64,000 nt of DNA from Mycobacterium sp. SVM_VP21 (GTDB lineage Bacteria; Actinomycetota; Actinomycetes; Mycobacteriales; Mycobacteriaceae). Shown one piece after another: positions 36,538 to 44,634 of the stretch. Within the stretch, counting starts at the first letter, position 1. Each line of letters starts with the position of its first letter. The stretch is taken from positions 62,001 to 126,000 of the forward strand of contig CP101406.1 in NCBI GenBank assembly GCA_024758765.1. The letters are read 5' to 3'. The notes beneath the pieces were generated by a model. It was not told the DNA's origin, made no database searches, and saw nothing but the letters and a program-made list of their open reading frames with translations. Position numbers and translations under genes: made by a program.

Positions 36538-37050
36538 CTATTTGGTCGTGCCGATGCCGCGCGGACCGCGAGACAACGATACGAGACCCGATTGGACGAT
36601 TTCGCGGATGCCATAGGGCTCCAGCACCCGCAGTAGCGCATCGAACTTGGCCGGCGTGCCGGTGGCCTCGATGATCAACGACTCCGGAGAGACATCGATC
36701 ACGCGCGCGCGGAACAGGTTCACCGCCTCGACGATCTGTCCGCGCGTACTGGCGTCGGCACGGACTTTGATCAGCGCAATCTCGCGGGAGACGGAGTTGT
36801 CCTCCTCCTGCTCGACGATCTTGATGACGTTGATCAGCTTGTTGAGCTGCTTGGTGATCTGCTCGAGCGGGGTGTCCTCCACCGAGACCACGATCGTCAT
36901 CCGCGACATGTTCTTGGTCTCGGTGGCGCCGACGGCCAGCGACTCGATGTTGAAGCCGCGGCGGGAGAACAGGGCCGCCACCCGCGCCAGCACGCCGGGC
37001 TTGTCCTCGACCAGCACCGAGAGCGTGTGGGTCTTCCAACCTGTCGCCAT
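36538..37050 (-). CDS. ilvN: Acetolactate synthase, regulatory subunit
   Basis: This is a 170-aa small subunit with an N-terminal ACT domain (THTLSVLVEDKPGVLARVAALFSRRGFNI) that binds valine for feedback inhibition, and a C-terminal activator domain. The ATG at 37050 shares one base with the ilvB stop (TGATG), giving coupled translation. An upstream in-frame extension within ilvB is not coding. Confidence 0.95.
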   Translation of the reverse strand: MATGWKTHTLSVLVEDKPGVLARVAALFSRRGFNIESLAVGATETKNMSRMTIVVSVEDTPLEQITKQLNKLINVIKIVEQEEDNSVSREIALIKVRADASTRGQIVEAVNLFRARVIDVSPESLIIEATGTPAKFDALLRVLEPYGIREIVQSGLVSLSRGPRGIGTTK

Positions 37051-38924
37051 CACGCGTGCCCCTCGTTGTTCTCGTCGTCGAATAGCGGACGGATGCCGCG
37101 TGCAGCCTGGATCTCGTCGTTGCTGGTGCCGGCGGCCACCATCGGCCACACCTGCGCATCCGCGCCGACGACGAAGTCGATCACCACCGGGCGATCCGTG
37201 ACTGCCTGGGCCGCCTTGATCACGTCTTCGACGTCTTCCTCACGCTCGCAACGCAATCCGACACAGCCCAGCGCCTCGGCCAGCATCACGAAGTCGGGGA
37301 TGCGGTGCGAGTGGGTGGCCAGGTCGGTCTGGCTGTAGCGCTCCCCGTAGAACAGGGTCTGCCACTGCCGCACCATGCCCAGGTTGCCGTTGTTGATCAG
37401 CGCAACCTTGATCGGGATGCCCTCGATCGCGCAGGTGGCCAACTCCTGGTTGGTCATCTGGAAGCAGCCGTCGCCGTCGATCGCCCACACCTCGGCGTCC
37501 GGACGGCCCATCTTGGCGCCCATGGCCGCCGGGATCGAGAAGCCCATGGTGCCCAGGCCCCCGGAGTTCAGCCAGGTGCGCGGCTTCTCATACTTCACGA
37601 ACTGCGCGGCCCACATCTGGTGCTGGCCGACGCCGGCAACATAGAGCGCGTCGGGTCCGGCGATGCGACCCAGCGTCTCGATGACGAACTCCGGCGACAG
37701 GCTGCCGTCGCTCTGCGGTCCGTAGCTCAGCGGGTAGGTCGAGCGAACCCCGTCGAGGTAGCTCCACCAGTCGGCGAGATCGAGGGAGCCCGGCGTCTTC
37801 TCGTGGCGCAGTACCTCGAGCAGTTCGGTGATGACGGCCTTGACGTCACCGACGATCGGGACGTCGGCGTGCCGGTTCTTGCCGATCTCGGCGGGGTCGA
37901 TGTCGGCGTGAATCACCTTGGCATCCGGGGCGAACGAATCCAGTTGGCCGGTGACCCGGTCGTCGAATCGGGCGCCCAGGGTGATCAGCAGATCCGAGCG
38001 CTGCAGCCCGGCCACCGCTGCAACCGTGCCGTGCATACCGGGCATCCCCAGGTGCTGACGGTGGCTGTCCGGGAACGCACCGCGGGCCATCAAGGTGGTG
38101 ACCACCGGGATGCCGGTCAGCTCGGCCAGCTCGGCCAGTTCCTCGCAGGCATCCCCACGAATCACTCCGCCGCCCACATAGAGCACCGGGCGGCTCGCGG
38201 CCGCGATCAGCTTGGCGGCCTCGCGGACCTGCCGGCTGTGCGGCTTGGTGGTGGGCTTGTAACCGGGCAGGTCCAGCCGCGGCGGCCAGGCGAAGGTGCA
38301 CTGGCCCTGCAGCACATCCTTGGGGATATCAACGAGAACTGCTCCGGGCCGTCCGCTTGCCGCGATGTGGAACGCCTCGGCGAGCGCACGCGGGATGTCG
38401 TCACCGTTGCGAACCAGGAAGTTGTGCTTGGTGATCGGCATGGTGATGCCGGAGATGTCGGCCTCCTGGAAGGCGTCCGTGCCGATCAGCTGGCGACCGA
38501 CCTGACCGGTGATCGCGACCACGGGGATGGAGTCCATCTGCGCATCGGCCAGCGGGGTGACCAGGTTGGTGGCACCGGGCCCAGAGGTGGCCATGCACAC
38601 CCCGACCCGTCCGGTGGCGTGCGCGTAGCCACTCGCCGCGTGCCCGGCGCCCTGCTCGTGGCGGACCAGCACATGGCGCAGCTTCTTCGAGTCGAAGAGC
38701 GGGTCGTAGACCGGCAGAACCGCGCCGCCGGGGATACCGAAGATCACGTCGACGTCGAGTTCTTCCAGCGACCGGATCACCGATTGGGCGCCGGTCATCT
38801 GCTCCGGCGGGACTCGCTTGGCGGGTGACTTGGCCTTGTCGGAAGCTGCGTCCGAGGCCGAAGCCCCGTTGGCGGCTTGCGACGGTGCCGACCGCTCCGG
38901 CGGTCGCGTGGTGGGTGCGCTCAC
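37050..38924 (-). CDS. ilvB: Acetolactate synthase, catalytic subunit
   Basis: This is a 624-aa ThDP enzyme: N-terminal PYR domain with catalytic Glu in [17 protein letters not shown], central domain, and C-terminal ThDP/Mg2+ motif ([15 protein letters not shown] then NNGNLGMV). It forms acetolactate in valine/leucine and acetohydroxybutyrate in isoleucine synthesis. GTG at 38924 is preceded by AGAGGA. The frame extends to 38975, but that end lies in the attenuator terminator. The first 45 residues are a low-complexity Pro/Ala/Ser arm. Confidence 0.95.
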   Translation of the reverse strand: MSAPTTRPPERSAPSQAANGASASDAASDKAKSPAKRVPPEQMTGAQSVIRSLEELDVDVIFGIPGGAVLPVYDPLFDSKKLRHVLVRHEQGAGHAASGYAHATGRVGVCMATSGPGATNLVTPLADAQMDSIPVVAITGQVGRQLIGTDAFQEADISGITMPITKHNFLVRNGDDIPRALAEAFHIAASGRPGAVLVDIPKDVLQGQCTFAWPPRLDLPGYKPTTKPHSRQVREAAKLIAAASRPVLYVGGGVIRGDACEELAELAELTGIPVVTTLMARGAFPDSHRQHLGMPGMHGTVAAVAGLQRSDLLITLGARFDDRVTGQLDSFAPDAKVIHADIDPAEIGKNRHADVPIVGDVKAVITELLEVLRHEKTPGSLDLADWWSYLDGVRSTYPLSYGPQSDGSLSPEFVIETLGRIAGPDALYVAGVGQHQMWAAQFVKYEKPRTWLNSGGLGTMGFSIPAAMGAKMGRPDAEVWAIDGDGCFQMTNQELATCAIEGIPIKVALINNGNLGMVRQWQTLFYGERYSQTDLATHSHRIPDFVMLAEALGCVGLRCEREEDVEDVIKAAQAVTDRPVVIDFVVGADAQVWPMVAAGTSNDEIQAARGIRPLFDDENNEGHA

Positions 38925-38973
38925 GGTTTCCTCTTTGTCTTCGACGACTGTGTCTTTGGGGACTGGTGGCAAC

Positions 38974-39008
38974 AAAAAACCCCCGCCAGCTCAGCTGCTG
39001 CACGAGGG
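38974..39008 (-). terminator. Intrinsic terminator of the ilvBNC attenuator
   Basis: On the minus strand CCCTCG..CAGC pairs with GCTG..CGGGGG (38980-39008), followed by six T (38974-38979). A U-tract terminator is rare in mycobacteria. It lies 22 nt after a Leu/Val-rich leader peptide and 50 bp before ilvB, so it is an attenuator rather than an end-of-gene signal. Confidence 0.85.
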
Positions 39009-39029
39009 TTGCGCGTCGGTGTTGGAAGT

Positions 39030-39080
39030 TCAGGCAACAACCAACGCGCAGTGGGCTACTACGAGCATGCCGTTGTCCAT
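39030..39080 (-). CDS. ilvBNC leader peptide
   Basis: A 16-codon reading frame encodes MDNGMLVVAHCALVVA. Six of its sixteen residues are Leu or Val, in two LVVA blocks. Ribosome stalling at these codons when branched-chain aminoacyl-tRNAs are scarce would prevent formation of the terminator that follows. TACCGT lies eight bases before its ATG, so the mRNA probably begins at or next to the start codon. Leader-peptide attenuators of ilv operons are established in actinobacteria; this one is recognised here from sequence. Confidence 0.85.
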   Translation of the reverse strand: MDNGMLVVAHCALVVA

Positions 39081-39088
39081 AGCAGACG

Positions 39089-39094
39089 ACGGTA
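39089..39094 (-). promoter_or_regulatory. -10 box of the ilv leader transcript
   Basis: On the minus strand TACCGT ends eight bases before the leader-peptide ATG at 39080, with no ribosome-binding site between. Confidence 0.55.
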
Positions 39095-39130
39095 GCCGCT
39101 GGACCGAGCATGCGTCAAATGACCGAGCAC

Positions 39131-39985
39131 TCAGTTGAGGTGGTCGACCAGCGATCCCTGCTCGCCGAACAGCTCCGCCTCCCAGTGCTGCAGCAGTGCT
39201 GCATTGTCTTGGTCATCGGGATGGAAGCCCGGACGCAGGTACTCCGCCAGCCGGCGGAAGACCGCGCGGGTCAAGAACGGCGATCGCCGCAGGTTCGCAA
39301 AGCTGCGGACGGTTCGCACCGGGTTGTAGGCAGCCCGGTCTGCGAAGAGCGAGATGATGGTGTTCACCACGACGGCAAGGGGAAAGGTGAACCGGATTAC
39401 CTTCATCACCTTGATCCGGCGGGCCTCATCGCCGCCGACCGCCCGGTACACGTCGAACGCCACCGAGCGGTGCTCGGATTCCTCGATGGCATGCCACAAC
39501 AGCATGGACCGCACTTCGGTCGTGCCGAGCAGAGCCTGCGCCCGCTCGTCGGAGAGCAGGGTCTCGGCGAAGACCGCGGTGAAATGCTCCAGTGCGGCGG
39601 TGATGGCCAGGCAGGTCAGCGGAGAGAACCGTCGTTCGATGACCGCCTGGCGGCGGTTCACCAGCCGGTCGATCCTGCGGGTCGGGTAACCCATCTCATG
39701 CAGGCGCTCATTAAGTGCACGATGCTCGCGCCCGTGGGTGACCTCCTGGCCGATGAATCCCTTGACCTGATCTTTGAGAACGGGGTCGGTGATCTGGTCG
39801 GCGTAGCGACGCACCGAGCGAATGAAGAAATCCTCGCCCTCCGGGAACACCGCCGACAGGTGCGCGATCATGTGGCTCATCACCAGGTCACCCTGAACGA
39901 AGTGGCGATTCAGGGACGCCACCGGGTAGTTGAACCGGATGCGACGCGGCTGCACCGCCGGGTGGCGGTTCTCGTTGGTGGTCAT
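39131..39985 (-). CDS. Predicted metal-dependent hydrolase (PF10118 type)
   Basis: This is a 284-aa helical protein of the family named predicted metal-dependent hydrolase. It has ferritin-like E/H pairs: FIGQEVTHGREHRALNE and WHAIEESEHRSVAFDVY, which suggest a di-metal site. Two hydrophobic stretches (IRFTFPLAVVVNTIISLF in the C-terminal third) hint at membrane contact. Function is not established. It overlaps the TetR gene by 4 nt, so the two form one operon under probable autoregulation. Confidence 0.78.
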   Translation of the reverse strand: MTTNENRHPAVQPRRIRFNYPVASLNRHFVQGDLVMSHMIAHLSAVFPEGEDFFIRSVRRYADQITDPVLKDQVKGFIGQEVTHGREHRALNERLHEMGYPTRRIDRLVNRRQAVIERRFSPLTCLAITAALEHFTAVFAETLLSDERAQALLGTTEVRSMLLWHAIEESEHRSVAFDVYRAVGGDEARRIKVMKVIRFTFPLAVVVNTIISLFADRAAYNPVRTVRSFANLRRSPFLTRAVFRRLAEYLRPGFHPDDQDNAALLQHWEAELFGEQGSLVDHLN

Positions 39986-40632
39986 GGCTCTCTCTTGGGT
40001 TGGGGGTCTGCAAAGCCGGTCGCCAGTGGTCGAACCAGCATTTTGAAGGCGTCAAGAATCTCGTTGGTGGCCACCGGTTCGTGCCCCTCTATCGACCGTG
40101 ACATCGCCAGGCCGTTCATCAGCACGAAAGCCATCTGCAAGCCGATGCGCGACCGCGGGACGGCGACATCGGCCGGGTCGGCCGGGCCGAGCAGTTGGTC
40201 GTAGACCCGCTCGCAGGCTTCCGCAAACTGCCGATCCGTCTCGATGACCGCCGGGGCCAGCTCCCGGTCGGTGCGTGCCGCCACCCACAGCTCGTGCGTT
40301 GCGGTGAAGGTCGGACCGGAAAACATCGACCACAGCAGATCGAAGGCCTCGTCGAGCTTGTCGGCGGACGGGTCCAGCCCCGCCATCAACACCTCGAACT
40401 CTTCGATGCGGCGGTTCAGCGAGAACTCGATGGCGGCGGTCAGCAGGCCGACCTTGGTCGGGAAATGTCCCTGCAGCGCCCCCACCGAAACGCCGGCACG
40501 GCGGGCTACCTCGGTCGTGGTAGTCCCCTTGAAACCGACCTCTACCAGCGCGTCAAGCGTCGCGTTGAGCAGCGCATGCCGAGTCTCGGCGGTGCGCTCC
40601 GCCTGGGTTCGGCGGGGTTTGGTCGGCGACAC
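39982..40632 (-). CDS. TetR-family transcriptional regulator
   Basis: This is a 216-aa TetR protein. The HTH at residues about 15-60 reads ALLNATLDALVEVGFKGTTTTEVARRAGVSVGALQGHFPTKVGLL. The ligand-binding C-terminal domain is of normal size. GTG at 40632 (MSPTKPRRTQAERT) is preferred; the frame extends upstream through the AT-rich promoter region. It precedes and overlaps the hydrolase gene. Confidence 0.85.
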   Translation of the reverse strand: MSPTKPRRTQAERTAETRHALLNATLDALVEVGFKGTTTTEVARRAGVSVGALQGHFPTKVGLLTAAIEFSLNRRIEEFEVLMAGLDPSADKLDEAFDLLWSMFSGPTFTATHELWVAARTDRELAPAVIETDRQFAEACERVYDQLLGPADPADVAVPRSRIGLQMAFVLMNGLAMSRSIEGHEPVATNEILDAFKMLVRPLATGFADPQPKREP

Positions 40633-40652
40633 GCGTTCATCATGCAGCACAT

Positions 40653-40677
40653 AAAATAAGTAGTCAATATTTATTTT
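40653..40677. promoter_or_regulatory. AT-rich inverted repeat upstream of the TetR gene
   Basis: AAAATAA (40653-40659) and TTATTTT (40671-40677) form an inverted repeat around an 11-bp centre in the most AT-rich patch of the region, 20 bp before the TetR start. It is a likely TetR operator overlapping the promoter. Confidence 0.5.
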
Positions 40678-40738
40678 TACCGCGGCGCTGCCCGCCACCC
40701 AACGGGTCCGACGACGCCGGCGGTGACATCATGCGGGG

Positions 40739-41128
40739 GTGGCCTCTCCCTCCCCCGATCCCGCACCCTTGGTGATCCGCATCTCGCCGATGGCCCACTT
40801 CGCGGTCGGCTTCCTGGCCCTCGGCCTGCTGATCCCCGTGTTGACTTGGCCCGTAACCACGCCCCTGATGGGGCTGCCGATCCTGCTCTCTGCGCTGGTC
40901 GCCCGGTGGCGAACCGTGGCCGACGCGCAGCAGATCACCGTGCGGACCCTGACGAGCAGCCGCTCGATGGGTTGGGATGCCATCGACGGATTGGGATTCA
41001 GCCGCGGGTCCTGGGCACGGGCGCACCTGCGCGACGGTGAGACCGTGCGGTTGCCTGCGGTAAGTTTCGCCACCCTGCCGCTGCTGACCGAGGCCAGCGG
41101 CGGGCGAGTGCCGAACCCATATCGCTGA
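40739..41128 (+). CDS. cfp6: Cfp6-like PH-domain membrane protein
   Basis: This is a 129-aa protein with two adjacent hydrophobic segments (about residues 18-50) followed by a bacterial PH-like domain (QQITVRTLTSSRSMGWDAIDGLGFSRG). It corresponds to M. tuberculosis Rv3004 (Cfp6, low-molecular-weight antigen) by position after ilvB and by sequence style. Function is unknown. Confidence 0.8.
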   Translation: MASPSPDPAPLVIRISPMAHFAVGFLALGLLIPVLTWPVTTPLMGLPILLSALVARWRTVADAQQITVRTLTSSRSMGWDAIDGLGFSRGSWARAHLRDGETVRLPAVSFATLPLLTEASGGRVPNPYR

Positions 41129-41166
41129 ATCGTTAGCCGGGAGGGCGGCGATTCGCCACTGCCGTG

Positions 41167-41976
41167 CTAGCCCAGTGGGTTGGCCCCGTTGAGGAACACC
41201 CACATCGCGATGCCCCCAGCAATGCCGAGAACCAGGGCCGCGATGGATCCGATAAAGGGCCGCCGGGCCCAGCCGCGGTCGCCATCGAGGCCGTACCGTC
41301 CGGGGCCGACCAACACGATCGCAACCGCCACCACGATCAGAATGACGTGGTATTCGTGGCCGTCGGGCAGGAAAAGGTCGAACCGGCCCTGGTTGTGCGA
41401 CGAGACGCCGGTGAGGACTCCGTTGATGAAATAGGCCAACGCGCCGGCCGCTGCCAGCGGCGTGAACAGTCCGAGCACCAGCAATAGGCCGGCGGCGATC
41501 TGCCCGCCCCCGGCCGCGTAGGTCAGCATGTCGGCGTGTTGGTAGCCGGCCGCGGCGATAGAACTCTTGAAGTCGGCCAGCCCCTGACCACCCCACCACC
41601 CGAACAGCTGACGCAGCCCGTGGGCCACCAACAGCACACCGAGGCCCAGCCGCAGGATCAGCAGACCGAGATCTTGGGTGCCCCGCCGGTCCAGGACCCG
41701 GAACGGCTCATCGGCATCGGCGCCGGTGGCAGCTCCGACGCGGCCTGGGTTAGCCTGCGGCTCCGCGTACGGCAGCGGGTGGTAGCCGGTGCCCACCGCA
41801 CGAGTACCGGTGGGGTCGTAAGCCGGAATGGCCGCAGTCTCGAAATCACCGGTGTAGGTCGGTGATGGCATGTCGTCCTCCGGATCTACCAGACGTGCCG
41901 ACTTGGGACGTCCTTTTCCTGCGTCGGCAGTCTCACCCGGCCGACGCCAGTGTGAGCCCTCACCATGACTCGTCAC
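41167..41976 (-). CDS. DoxX-family membrane protein (Rv3005c-like)
   Basis: This is a 269-aa protein. A hydrophilic N-terminal arm of about 100 residues precedes four membrane segments of DoxX type (LGLLILRLGLGVLLVAHGLRQLFG; GGGQIAAGLLLVLGLFTPLAAAGALAYF; YHVILIVVAVAIVLVGPG; and a last helix). In M. tuberculosis Rv3005c/MRC proteins of this kind work with SodA in oxidative defence, which is family knowledge and not shown here. ATG 41976 matches the family N-terminus (SHWRRPGE). Confidence 0.82.
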   Translation of the reverse strand: MTSHGEGSHWRRPGETADAGKGRPKSARLVDPEDDMPSPTYTGDFETAAIPAYDPTGTRAVGTGYHPLPYAEPQANPGRVGAATGADADEPFRVLDRRGTQDLGLLILRLGLGVLLVAHGLRQLFGWWGGQGLADFKSSIAAAGYQHADMLTYAAGGGQIAAGLLLVLGLFTPLAAAGALAYFINGVLTGVSSHNQGRFDLFLPDGHEYHVILIVVAVAIVLVGPGRYGLDGDRGWARRPFIGSIAALVLGIAGGIAMWVFLNGANPLG

Positions 41977-42096
41977 CCTGCAAGGGTAAGGGCAACCCCG
42001 GCACGATTGGGGATTTGAACGGCTTCGTTAGCGAATCGAATCCAGCCCGGTACAGCCCTGGGGTGGGCGTCGTGGCGAAACCCGACCCGGTGTCCG

Positions 42097-42102
42097 TAAC
42101 CT
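42097..42102 (+). promoter_or_regulatory. -10 box TAACCT of leaderless lppZ
   Basis: TAACCT lies seven bases before the lppZ ATG (42110), and there is no ribosome-binding site. Confidence 0.6.
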
Positions 42103-42109
42103 GACGGGC

Positions 42110-43231
42110 ATGCGGATGCGCGGGGTGGTTCACCGGGTGCCTGTCGTACTGTGCGCGGCACTCCTGGTTCTGACAGGCTGCGCACATTTCGATGACGCTC
42201 AGTCTCAACCGTTCACCACCGTGCCGCGGCGCGGAATGGCGCCCCCCACGACTCCCCCGCCGCCGCCACCGCTGCCCGCCAATCCGTTCCCGAAACAATG
42301 CCCGGCCCCCGGCGTGATGCAGGGCTGCCTCGAGAGCACCAGCGGCCTGATAATGCATGGCGACAGCAAATCGGCTCTCGTCGCCGAGCGGACCACCGGT
42401 GCGGTCAAAGAAGTCTCACTGTCCGCCGAACCGAAGGTGAAGACGGTCATCGGCGTCGACCCGGCCGGTGACGGCGGTCTGATGGACATCGTGCTGTCAC
42501 CGACCTACACGCAGGACCGGTTGATGTACGCCTACATCAGCACGCCCACTGACAACCGGGTGATCCGGATCGCCGACGGTGACGTTCCCAAAGACATCCT
42601 GACCGGAATCCCCAAGGGCGCAACTGGCAATACCGGTGCGTTGATCTTCACCAGTCCGACCACCCTGGTCGTCTTGACCGGCGACGCGGGCAATCCTGCC
42701 GCGGCGGCCGATCCGGGCTCGACCGCCGGGAAGGTGCTGCGCATCGAGCAACCCACCACCATCGGCCAAGCTGCGCCCACCACCGCGCTAAGCGGGATGG
42801 GCGCGGGCGGCGGGCTGTGCATCGACCATGTCGACGGCTCGCTTTACGTGACCGACCGAACGCCAAGCGGCGACCGGTTGCAGCGCATCACCAAGGATTC
42901 CCGGGTGTCGACGGTGTGGACCTGGCCGGACAAGCCGGGCGTAGCCGGTTGCGCCGCGATGGATGGCATCGTGCTGGTCAACCTGGTCAACACCAAGCAA
43001 ACGGTGGCCGTGCGATTGGCGGCCGGCACCGGATCTGTCACCAGTGAGCCCGAGGTCATGCGCCAAGACACCCACGGCCATGTCTGGGCCGTCAAGATGT
43101 CGCCGGACGGCAACGTCTGGGGCGCGACGGTGAACAAGACCGCCGGGGATGCCGAGAAGCTGGACGACGTGGTCTTCCCACTATTCCCGTCCGGTGGCGG
43201 GTTCCCGCGCGCCAACGACGACAAGGACTAG
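42110..43231 (+). CDS. lppZ: Lipoprotein LppZ
   Basis: This is a 373-aa exported lipoprotein. The signal peptide ends in the lipobox LTGC (lipidated Cys near residue 24). A Pro-rich linker (residues 45-60) leads to a beta-propeller of the sugar/sorbosone dehydrogenase type (HGDSKSALVAERTTGAV, GVDPAGDGGLMDIVLSPTY). It is the counterpart of M. tuberculosis Rv3006. Enzymatic activity is unknown. Confidence 0.88.
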   Translation: MRMRGVVHRVPVVLCAALLVLTGCAHFDDAQSQPFTTVPRRGMAPPTTPPPPPPLPANPFPKQCPAPGVMQGCLESTSGLIMHGDSKSALVAERTTGAVKEVSLSAEPKVKTVIGVDPAGDGGLMDIVLSPTYTQDRLMYAYISTPTDNRVIRIADGDVPKDILTGIPKGATGNTGALIFTSPTTLVVLTGDAGNPAAAADPGSTAGKVLRIEQPTTIGQAAPTTALSGMGAGGGLCIDHVDGSLYVTDRTPSGDRLQRITKDSRVSTVWTWPDKPGVAGCAAMDGIVLVNLVNTKQTVAVRLAAGTGSVTSEPEVMRQDTHGHVWAVKMSPDGNVWGATVNKTAGDAEKLDDVVFPLFPSGGGFPRANDDKD

Positions 43232-43544
43232 GGGCCCGACTCCGCACCGCGTCCCCTGACCGGCGTCGCAGCTGGCGCTGCTCGAGGCTCCATTCACGCG
43301 CGACCGCAGACTCCTGGACGCCACTTTGGCCCACTCGCAGCGGCCGCGTTTCCTCCTCCCGGCACGAAGTTTCTGAGAATTATCTGTTAATCAATTTCTT
43401 GCGATCGGCATATTCCCAGGTCGCCTAGGGCATTCTTGGGCTGACCTTGGCTTTTGTTAGCAGTTAGTTGATTTGCGCATAATCTACTTTCAAGTAGCCT
43501 TTCGTTGCCGTGGCAGCTGTCACGCATACGTAACTAGGAGACCA
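43232..43544. other. Intergenic region with AT-rich promoter of the GjpA-like gene
   Basis: No gene is seen in these 313 bp. From about 43370 the base composition turns AT-rich. TAATCT at 43480-43485 is a reasonable -10 box. Overlapping it, CTACTT-TC-AAGTAG (43484-43497) is a perfect inverted repeat at the likely transcript start, either an operator or a 5' hairpin. Confidence 0.45.
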
Positions 43545-44573
43545 ATGCACCACTTCGCCCCCGCTCCGTGGGTCGCAGCAGGCGTCGCGCTCATCGGCGC
43601 CGGCGCCGTCGCCGCCACCCCGGTCACCGTTCCGCTGCCCGGCCTGACCGCCACGCACTCCGCTGTGGCGCTGACCGCTGACTTCGACCCGTTCGGCGCG
43701 TGGCAGGACGTGTTCGCCACCGCCAAGGACAACGCCAGCACACTGTGGGACCACATGTCCGCGGTGCCCGGAGTCGCCACGCAGCAGCTGATCGCCGACC
43801 TGATGCATGGCACGTCGATCGACCCGCAGGCCGTCTTTGAGGCGATCGTGCAGCCCAACATGGCGACTGACCTGCCGATGTCGCCACTGCTGCTGAGCAA
43901 TGACGCGCTGCAGGCGCTGATCACGCTGGTGATGCCTCAGTACATGCCCGACGACTTCCCACTCAGCACCGACCAGCTCACGCCGATTCTCTCCTTCCTG
44001 GCGTCACCGCTTAGCGGGGTGCTGATCGGTGCTATCGGCCCTTCCATCAGCCCGCTGGTGGCACTCGGCAACAGCGTCAGCGAGATCAGCACCGCGCTGT
44101 CCGCCGACGACCCGGACTGGACCGCAGCACTGCAGGACGTGGCTAACATCCCTGCCAACATGGTCGGTGGACTCCTCAACGGGGCCACCATCAATCTGGA
44201 CGCGCTGCTGCCGACCCTGACCGAGGCCGGCCTGCTGCCGGCGGACCTGGACGTCACCGCGCTCAGTTACACCTTCGGCGGGCTGCTGTCGCCCGGCGTC
44301 ACCGGCACCGACGTCGAGGGCTTCATCAACGAGGTCTCCGACGGCAGCTCCCCCGGCATCGGCGGCTCGATCATCAACGGCCTGGGATTGACCACCGGCC
44401 TCATGGGCTTCCCAATGGTGGTTGAGGGTCAAGGCGTCGGGCTGCTGGGGGCGTGGCAAAGCCTGCAGGAGATCATCGCCATGACGCTCGGCTGGGACGG
44501 CGTGGGCAGCCCCTTGGGCGGCGAGGACGCCATGGCCTCGCTGGCGAGCGACATCTTCGGTATGTCCGTGTAG
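43545..44573 (+). CDS. Secreted GjpA-like porin/PE-PPE-associated protein
   Basis: This is a 342-aa protein with an N-terminal signal or anchor (APAPWVAAGVALIGAGAVAATPV). The mature part begins DFDPFGAWQDVFATAKDNASTLWDHMSAVPGVATQQLI and is rich in Leu, Ala, Gly and Asp. This resembles mycobacterial proteins annotated as outer-membrane porin GjpA, though porin function in mycobacteria is not established. AGGAG lies five bases upstream of the ATG. There is no M. tuberculosis equivalent at this place. Confidence 0.68.
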   Translation: MHHFAPAPWVAAGVALIGAGAVAATPVTVPLPGLTATHSAVALTADFDPFGAWQDVFATAKDNASTLWDHMSAVPGVATQQLIADLMHGTSIDPQAVFEAIVQPNMATDLPMSPLLLSNDALQALITLVMPQYMPDDFPLSTDQLTPILSFLASPLSGVLIGAIGPSISPLVALGNSVSEISTALSADDPDWTAALQDVANIPANMVGGLLNGATINLDALLPTLTEAGLLPADLDVTALSYTFGGLLSPGVTGTDVEGFINEVSDGSSPGIGGSIINGLGLTTGLMGFPMVVEGQGVGLLGAWQSLQEIIAMTLGWDGVGSPLGGEDAMASLASDIFGMSV

Positions 44574-44585
44574 AACCCTGCACTA

Positions 44586-44624
44586 CAGAAGTGGCCCCCT
44601 TCACCGCGAAGGGGGCCACTTCTG
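44586..44624. terminator. Perfect bidirectional terminator
   Basis: Perfect 17-bp arms (CAGAAGTGGCCCCCTTC and its complement) with a five-base loop lie between the convergent GjpA-like and metallophosphoesterase genes. Confidence 0.85.
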
Positions 44625-44634
44625 CGTTGCGCCG

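Noticed and set aside
38925..38975. Upstream start for ilvB at 38975
   Set aside because: The codons lie in the attenuator terminator and its T-tract; GTG 38924 has a good ribosome-binding site and the family start.
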